Shown: one piece after another, positions 4,363 to 9,358 of the stretch | Layout: every line of letters begins with the position of its first letter | Position numbering within the stretch: position 1 is the first letter of the stretch | NCBI GenBank assembly: GCA_934725345.1 | Contig: CAKVBG010000043.1 | Coordinates: 1 to 9,358, forward strand | Source of the DNA: an uncultured Eubacteriales bacterium | GTDB lineage: Bacteria > Bacillota > Clostridia > Oscillospirales > Acutalibacteraceae | Reading direction: 5' to 3' | Length of the DNA stretch: 9,358 bases | Position numbers and translations under genes: made by a program | Notes under the pieces: model-generated | What the model saw: the letters and a program-made list of their open reading frames with translations, nothing else | Told to the model about the DNA's origin: nothing | Databases searched by the model: none

Positions 4363-7300
4363 TTAAAAAAATGACATCTGATTGCTTGTAGGCATGTTTT
4401 TTAATACACCGGCGTTTTCTAAAGTTTCTATTACGGCTTTAGTAACTTTTGAGCGCACTTGTATATCGTCTATTGAAAGATATTCTCCTTCTGCTCTGGA
4501 ATCAACTAAACTCTGAGCTGCCGATTCACCAACTCCGGAAAGGGAACAGAATGGCAAACGAATTTTACCGTCTTCAACTAAAAACTTGTATGCATCAGAT
4601 TTATATAAATCTACGGGTAAAACCTCTATATTTCTCGCAAGCATTTCATTTACAATTTGAAAAGTAGAGTAAGCACTAAGTTCCTTAGCGCTAGCTTCTT
4701 TTCCTTTAGCCATTATTTCACCCATTTTTCTTTTAACGCCTTCCTTGCCTTTCATCACTGATAACCCATCGAAATCCTCGCCTCGTACTGTAAAGTAAGC
4801 AGCATAATATTCCACAGGCTTATAAACTTTATACCAGCCAAGTCTTAGAGTAGCAATCATGTATGCCGCGGCGTGAGCTTTTGGGAACATATATTTTATT
4901 TTCATACAAGAGTCTATGTACCATTTAGGCACTCCATGTTCTTTCATGACTTTTAAGTGTTCGGCAGTTAGTAATTTCGTAGCTTTACCTTTTCGAACTA
5001 TTTCCATTATGGTAAAAGCGGTTTTAGGATCGATTCCTTTGTGCATAAGATATACCATTATGTTATCACGTGTTCCGATAACTTCCGAAATGGAGCATAT
5101 TCCTTTTTTAATCAGCTCATGAGCATTACCATTCCAAACATCTGTTCCATGAGAAAGACCAGAAATTTGAAGTAAATCGGAAAAGGTTGAAGGTTTGCAC
5201 TCAATAAGCATTTGTCTTACGAAATTTGTTCCAACTTCCGGAAGGGAAAAAGTTCCTGTATGGGAATCAATGTCCACGGGTTTAACCCCAAGGGCAGCGG
5301 TAGAAGTAAACAAAGACATTACTTTTTTATCGCTCATAGGCACGCTTTTAATTTTAATTCCAGTATAATCCTCTAGATACTTGTAGATCGAAGGCACATC
5401 GTGACCGAGTTCGTCGAGTTTACATATTGTATCATGGATTGCATGGAAGTCGAAGTGAGTGGTTATATTATCGGATTTTTGGTCATTAGCTGGCCGCTGA
5501 ACGGGACAAAAATCATATATTTCTTTCCCCTTAGGAACAACTACCATTCCTCCCGGATGTTGTCCGGTTGTTCGTTTTACGCCTGTGCAGCCCGTAGCGA
5601 GACGAAGCATTTCAGATTTTTTAAGCACTGCGCCATGCTCTTCGACGTATTTTTTTGTAAATCCTATACCTGTTTTGGTAGCAACAGTTCCTATTGTTCC
5701 AGCTTTAAAAACGTTATCCTTTCCAAAAATTGTTTCGGTGTATCTATGGGCATCATTTTGGTACTCTCCTGAGAAATTGAGATCTATATCCGGAGTCTTG
5801 TCACCATCGAATCCTAAGAAAGTTTCAAAAGGGATATCGTGACCGTCTCTAGTATAGGGAGTACCGCACTGAGGACAATTCTTAGGTGGCAAATCAAATC
5901 CCGAGCCATAGCTTCCGTCAGTAACAAATTCAGAATTTTTGCATTTATGACACAAATAATGAGGAGCAAGAGGATTAACCTCAGATATACCTGAAATCGT
6001 AGCAACAAATGAAGATCCAACTGAACCTCTGGACCCAACCAGATATCCATGTTTTTCAGAATCGGCCACTAGTTTTTGTGCTACCATGTATAGCACAGAA
6101 AATCCGTGTTTAGTTATGGCACCGAGTTCTTTTTCAAGGCGTTTGGCAACTATTTCGGGTAAAGGGTCGCCATACACTTCTTTTGCACGAGACATAGTAA
6201 TGCTTATAAGTTCTTCTTGAGCTCCCGGAATTGAAGGGGGATAAACTCCGGGGGGGATAGGGGTGATGTAGTCAATCATATCGGCAATTTTATTTGTGTT
6301 TTCCACAACTACTTCATATCGTTTTTTTTCGTCCAAATATGAAAACTCTTCCATCATTTCAGCGGTCGTGCGCATATAAAGAGGAGCTTGATTATCAGCG
6401 TCGTCGTACCCTTGACCGGCCATTAAAATTTTTCTGTATTCAGAATCATGGGGATCTAGAAAATGGACGTCTCCTGTTGCAACCACGGGGATATTGAGTT
6501 CTTCTCCTAATTTTATAATTGTTTTATTAAACTCTTGAAGATCCTCCACTGATTTTGCAATTCCTTCTCTAAGCATAAAAGCATTGTTTGCTAATGGCTG
6601 AATTTCAAGATAATCGTAAAACTTAGCAATCTCCAGCAAATCTTCCCAAGGTCTTCCCGAGGTAATAGCTCTGAATAATTCTCCAGCCTCACATGCACTA
6701 CCTATTATCAACCCTTCTCGAAGTTTTATAAGCTGACTTTTTGGTATTCTAGGTTTTTTATAAAAATAGTTTAAATGTGCAAATGAAATAAGCTTGTATA
6801 AATTTTTCAGTCCAACTTGATTCTTAACTAAAATCGTCATATGATAGGAAATTAATTTTTTAGGGTCCGAGCTTGAAAGAGAAGTGTTTATTTTAGAGAT
6901 ATCAGAAATATTACCTACGTTCGATGCCATTTTAAGCAAAGCTATAAATATATATGCAAGTGCTTTGGCGTCATCGGAGGCTCTATGATGATTAAACTCT
7001 GGGATTTTTAAGAACTTAGCAATAGTATCTAATTTATGGTTTTTTATGCTCATAATCAGTGCTCGACTTAAAGGAACAGTATCTATGTAAGTAAAATCAA
7101 AAGATAAACTCATCCGATCTAAAGCAGCTTTTATAAATGAAACATCAAAATTGGCGTTGTGGGCAACTAGCACAGGGTTTTCTCCGCAAAACTCTACAAA
7201 CTTTCGAACCGCTCCATCTTCTTTAGGTGCCCCTTGGACCATGCTTTGCGTAATTCCTGTTATTTCTGTGATTCTCGGTGAAATTTCGGTTTGAGGGTCC

Positions 7301-8682
7301 ACGAACATTGAAAACTCATCTAAAATCTCATTATTTTTTATTCTATATGCGCCAATTTCTATAATCCTATCCAGCTTAGCATTAAGACCAGTTGTCTCTA
7401 AGTCAAAACAAATGAACTCATCATTAAAATTTTTTTCTTGTTCTCCCGTGACGATAGGAAGCATATCATTTACGAAATAAGCTTCTACTCCATATAGTAT
7501 TTTAATATCTTTGCCGGATTTCTTTATTTTAGCGGCACAATTCATTGCTTCCGGGAATGCCTGAGCTACCCCGTGGTCAGTGATAGCTATCGCACTATGG
7601 CCCCAATTACTTGCCCTCTCAATTAAACTCGATGCACTGTTCATGCCGTCCATAGAGGACATATTAGTGTGAAGATGTAATTCAACTCGTTTTTTGGGAG
7701 CTAAGTCTGTAATTTTGCACTTTTCAACAATGTTTATACTTTGGGGTTTCATAACCAGTTCTTTTTCAAAAGTATCTTCTGCTACAGAACCCTTAACAAG
7801 AAGAGTCATGCCAACTTTTAAACTTTCAAGATATGAGCATAAGTTTTTACTTTCTATTATTTTCAAAATTAAAGAGCTGGTGTAATCGGTTATGTAAATA
7901 CTGCAAATTACCTTTTTGCCATCTTTAGTAGGCCGCATATCAATAGAAAAAATATCACCCCAAACCGTGGGGGTAACAGATTGAGAGTCCACCTCACGAA
8001 GAGGGATTGTTTCGGACTTTATTTTATTACCGTAAATTGACCGTGCGGATTCTTGAAAAATTTTAGGCATCAAATTATCTTTTGTTCTGACTTCGATAGG
8101 AGGATTTTCAACTTGAGGGATTTCTTTAAGTTTATCCTTAAGTTGTTGAGGTTCTGATTTTTTAGTTTCTACCCAGGGAGGGGTATCAATTGGCTCTTCT
8201 TTTTTAGCCGAAGCCAAGGTGGATTTTTCTTGGATAACAACAGTAATTTTCTTGCCTAATTTCTGGCTCAAAAACTCAGCTATTTTCTGGTCAATTCCCT
8301 TGCTAACCATTAAACTTTTACCTTTGTTATTTAGATTTAGAGTTACCGTTTCGTCTCGGAGTTCAGCTTTGCAATCTTTCAAAACTCTAGCAATAGAGAA
8401 AGAATGGTTGCCAAATTTTTCTAAAATCAATTCGGTAATTTCGGGTTGCTTTTGAAAATTTACATTAATTTTCACTTCATTTAATTTCAGTTCAGATGAG
8501 CAAATTAACCGCTGAACTTCCTTAATGCACATAGGATTTATTTCTGATTGAGAACTTAAATTTATTTCAAGTGTTAAATTTGATTTGTCGATAGTCAAAG
8601 AGTCGATAGCTGAGTCCAGTAAACTATCGTCTGGCTTAAAGCCGTTTAAATATTGAGAGAAAATTTTTTTGAACTTATTCAA
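4363..8682 (-). CDS. polC: DNA polymerase III alpha subunit, PolC type
   Basis: This is the replicative polymerase of Gram-positive bacteria, at 1439 residues about the usual length. In order: N-terminal domain with a charged Pro/Lys linker (to about 200); OB fold (about 235-320); PHP domain starting VELHLHTNMSSMDGM (about 333); inserted DEDDh 3'-5' exonuclease (about 423-585) with FDLETTG (D427, E429), HNANFD (D513) and HRASDDA (H566, D571); the rest of PHP with TGDVHFLD; then the polymerase. The palm has GSRGSVGSSF, a four-cysteine zinc site (911, 914, 936, 939) and PDIDLNFSGEYQ (D965, D967), with the third catalytic Asp in KLDELGHD (D1090). The fingers include GVKRTTGQHPGG. The C-terminus NQMSFF matches a sliding-clamp binding motif. 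All key residues are intact. Start is TTG at 8682, 7 bases after AAGGAG. It follows ispG by 14 bases, so they are likely one operon. Confidence 0.98.
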   Translation of the reverse strand: MNKFKKIFSQYLNGFKPDDSLLDSAIDSLTIDKSNLTLEINLSSQSEINPMCIKEVQRLICSSELKLNEVKINVNFQKQPEITELILEKFGNHSFSIARVLKDCKAELRDETVTLNLNNKGKSLMVSKGIDQKIAEFLSQKLGKKITVVIQEKSTLASAKKEEPIDTPPWVETKKSEPQQLKDKLKEIPQVENPPIEVRTKDNLMPKIFQESARSIYGNKIKSETIPLREVDSQSVTPTVWGDIFSIDMRPTKDGKKVICSIYITDYTSSLILKIIESKNLCSYLESLKVGMTLLVKGSVAEDTFEKELVMKPQSINIVEKCKITDLAPKKRVELHLHTNMSSMDGMNSASSLIERASNWGHSAIAITDHGVAQAFPEAMNCAAKIKKSGKDIKILYGVEAYFVNDMLPIVTGEQEKNFNDEFICFDLETTGLNAKLDRIIEIGAYRIKNNEILDEFSMFVDPQTEISPRITEITGITQSMVQGAPKEDGAVRKFVEFCGENPVLVAHNANFDVSFIKAALDRMSLSFDFTYIDTVPLSRALIMSIKNHKLDTIAKFLKIPEFNHHRASDDAKALAYIFIALLKMASNVGNISDISKINTSLSSSDPKKLISYHMTILVKNQVGLKNLYKLISFAHLNYFYKKPRIPKSQLIKLREGLIIGSACEAGELFRAITSGRPWEDLLEIAKFYDYLEIQPLANNAFMLREGIAKSVEDLQEFNKTIIKLGEELNIPVVATGDVHFLDPHDSEYRKILMAGQGYDDADNQAPLYMRTTAEMMEEFSYLDEKKRYEVVVENTNKIADMIDYITPIPPGVYPPSIPGAQEELISITMSRAKEVYGDPLPEIVAKRLEKELGAITKHGFSVLYMVAQKLVADSEKHGYLVGSRGSVGSSFVATISGISEVNPLAPHYLCHKCKNSEFVTDGSYGSGFDLPPKNCPQCGTPYTRDGHDIPFETFLGFDGDKTPDIDLNFSGEYQNDAHRYTETIFGKDNVFKAGTIGTVATKTGIGFTKKYVEEHGAVLKKSEMLRLATGCTGVKRTTGQHPGGMVVVPKGKEIYDFCPVQRPANDQKSDNITTHFDFHAIHDTICKLDELGHDVPSIYKYLEDYTGIKIKSVPMSDKKVMSLFTSTAALGVKPVDIDSHTGTFSLPEVGTNFVRQMLIECKPSTFSDLLQISGLSHGTDVWNGNAHELIKKGICSISEVIGTRDNIMVYLMHKGIDPKTAFTIMEIVRKGKATKLLTAEHLKVMKEHGVPKWYIDSCMKIKYMFPKAHAAAYMIATLRLGWYKVYKPVEYYAAYFTVRGEDFDGLSVMKGKEGVKRKMGEIMAKGKEASAKELSAYSTFQIVNEMLARNIEVLPVDLYKSDAYKFLVEDGKIRLPFCSLSGVGESAAQSLVDSRAEGEYLSIDDIQVRSKVTKAVIETLENAGVLKNMPTSNQMSFF

Positions 8683-8689
8683 TTTGAAT

Positions 8690-8695
8690 CTCCTT
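8690..8695 (-). promoter_or_regulatory. Ribosome-binding site selecting a TTG start for polC
   Basis: AAGGAG on the minus strand is 7 bases before TTG at 8682, giving MNKFKKIFSQYL. An alternative in-frame TTG at 8703 lies upstream of this site and inside the end of ispG. No ATG is suitably placed nearby. Confidence 0.8.
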
Positions 8696-8696
8696 T

Positions 8697-9358
8697 TTAA
8701 CAACTACTGTTTTCCTGTACCATTAAATCTATTTCGTTAATTAGTTCTTTTAATAGGTCTTTTTCTTCAACTTTTTTAATTACTCTCCCTTTTTTGAATA
8801 TTATACCTATTCCGTCTCCACCGGTTATGCCAATATCTGCTTCCTTTGCTTCTCCCGGACCATTAACCACGCAGCCCATAATTGCTACTTTCAAATTAAT
8901 TTTGTAATCCCGAAGCAGCTTTTCAGCTTCGTTTGCTATTTTAACAATATCAATCCGAGTGCGACCGCAGGTAGGACATGAGGTTATAGTCACTCCCTGG
9001 CTTCTAAGCCCCAAAGACTTAAGTATTTCCAAACCAACTTTAACCTCTTGGAGGGGGTCAGCAGTCAAAGAAACCCTTATGGTATCGCCAATTCCCTCAA
9101 GGAGCAAACCACCGATTCCAACAGAAGATTTAATAGTCCCTGAAAAAGCGGTTCCACTTTCGGTTATTCCCAAATGTAGCGGATATGAGCACTGACTTGC
9201 AACGAGTTTACAGGCTTCCACATTCGTGACAACATCCGAGGATTTCAAAGATAGAACTATGTTTTCAACACCATAATTTTCTAGTAATTTAATTTTACAA
9301 AAAGCACTTTCTGCCATGGCTTGGGGAGTAATTTTACCGTATTTTCGGAGGATATCTC
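8697..9358 (-). CDS. ispG: 4-hydroxy-3-methylbut-2-enyl diphosphate synthase IspG/GcpE (partial, N-terminus outside window)
   Basis: The frame is open from the right edge to a TAA at 8697, giving the last 220 residues or so; the true start lies beyond the window. The in-frame ATG at 9317 is an internal Met, because conserved coding (DILRKYGKITPQAMAESA) continues upstream of it. IspG catalyses the reductive ring-opening of methylerythritol cyclodiphosphate to HMBPP, the penultimate step of the MEP isoprenoid pathway, in the cytoplasm. Family motifs seen are HLGITESG, GIGDTIRVSLTADP, SCPTCGRTRIDI and AIMGCVVNGPGEAKEADIGI. The two cysteines in SCPTCGR and the one in MGCVVNGPGE are the expected [4Fe-4S] ligands, with the glutamate of GPGE as the fourth contact. 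It reads directly into polC, the usual clostridial order after uppS-cdsA-dxr-rseP. Confidence 0.97.
   Translation of the reverse strand, partial: DILRKYGKITPQAMAESAFCKIKLLENYGVENIVLSLKSSDVVTNVEACKLVASQCSYPLHLGITESGTAFSGTIKSSVGIGGLLLEGIGDTIRVSLTADPLQEVKVGLEILKSLGLRSQGVTITSCPTCGRTRIDIVKIANEAEKLLRDYKINLKVAIMGCVVNGPGEAKEADIGITGGDGIGIIFKKGRVIKKVEEKDLLKELINEIDLMVQENSSC

Noticed and set aside
5401..5842. Plus-strand open frames of 123 and 85 codons inside polC
   Set aside because: They lie opposite the highly conserved PolC palm and fingers coding sequence, overlap each other, and lack start signals.
5814..6050. 78-codon minus-strand open frame overlapping polC in another frame
   Set aside because: It is an out-of-frame reading of the zinc-site region of polC; polC itself is uninterrupted here, so it is not a frameshift remnant.
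1..9358. CRISPR arrays, insertion sequences, rRNA, riboswitches
   Set aside because: No regularly spaced repeats, transposase frames, terminal inverted repeats or riboswitch-like leaders were seen; leaders of all genes here are short.

Overview
This window looks like the chromosome of an AT-rich, Gram-positive-type bacterium, most likely a member of the Clostridia. Three things point that way. There is a full-length PolC-type replicative DNA polymerase with an internal proofreading exonuclease. The order ispG-polC is typical of clostridial chromosomes. The ribosome-binding sites (AGGAGG, AAAGGGG, GGAGG) and consensus sigma-A promoters with 17-base spacers are strong. A small DUF6514-like tail at the left edge also fits Clostridia. 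The exact lineage cannot be fixed by reading alone.

Left part (1-966, + strand): the 3' end of a DUF6514-like gene, then tRNA-Leu(CAA) with a perfect-consensus promoter and its own terminator, then a stand-alone acyl carrier protein gene with its own promoter and terminator. Right part (4363-9358, - strand): the 3' portion of ispG (isoprenoid synthesis) runs into polC with a 14-base gap. polC appears to start at a TTG codon.

Middle part (1014-4344, - strand): three genes that are not housekeeping genes, all predicted to be exported. From polC leftwards they are (1) a 116-residue peptide with a bacteriocin-type double-glycine-like leader, two Gly/Ala-rich hydrophobic stretches and a basic tail; (2) a 624-residue Sec-secreted protein of no family I recognise; (3) a GNAT-type acetyltransferase carrying a Sec signal peptide, which is unexpected for an acetyl-CoA-dependent enzyme. 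Each has its own sigma-A-like promoter. The peptide and acetyltransferase genes each have a clear terminator and the secreted-protein gene has a weak one, so they look like single-gene transcripts rather than an operon. They sit where rimP-nusA usually follows polC, so this is a plausible accessory island of exported products. Its role (antagonism, signalling or host interaction) is inference only. AT-only inverted repeats lie on two of the three island promoters and may be operators.
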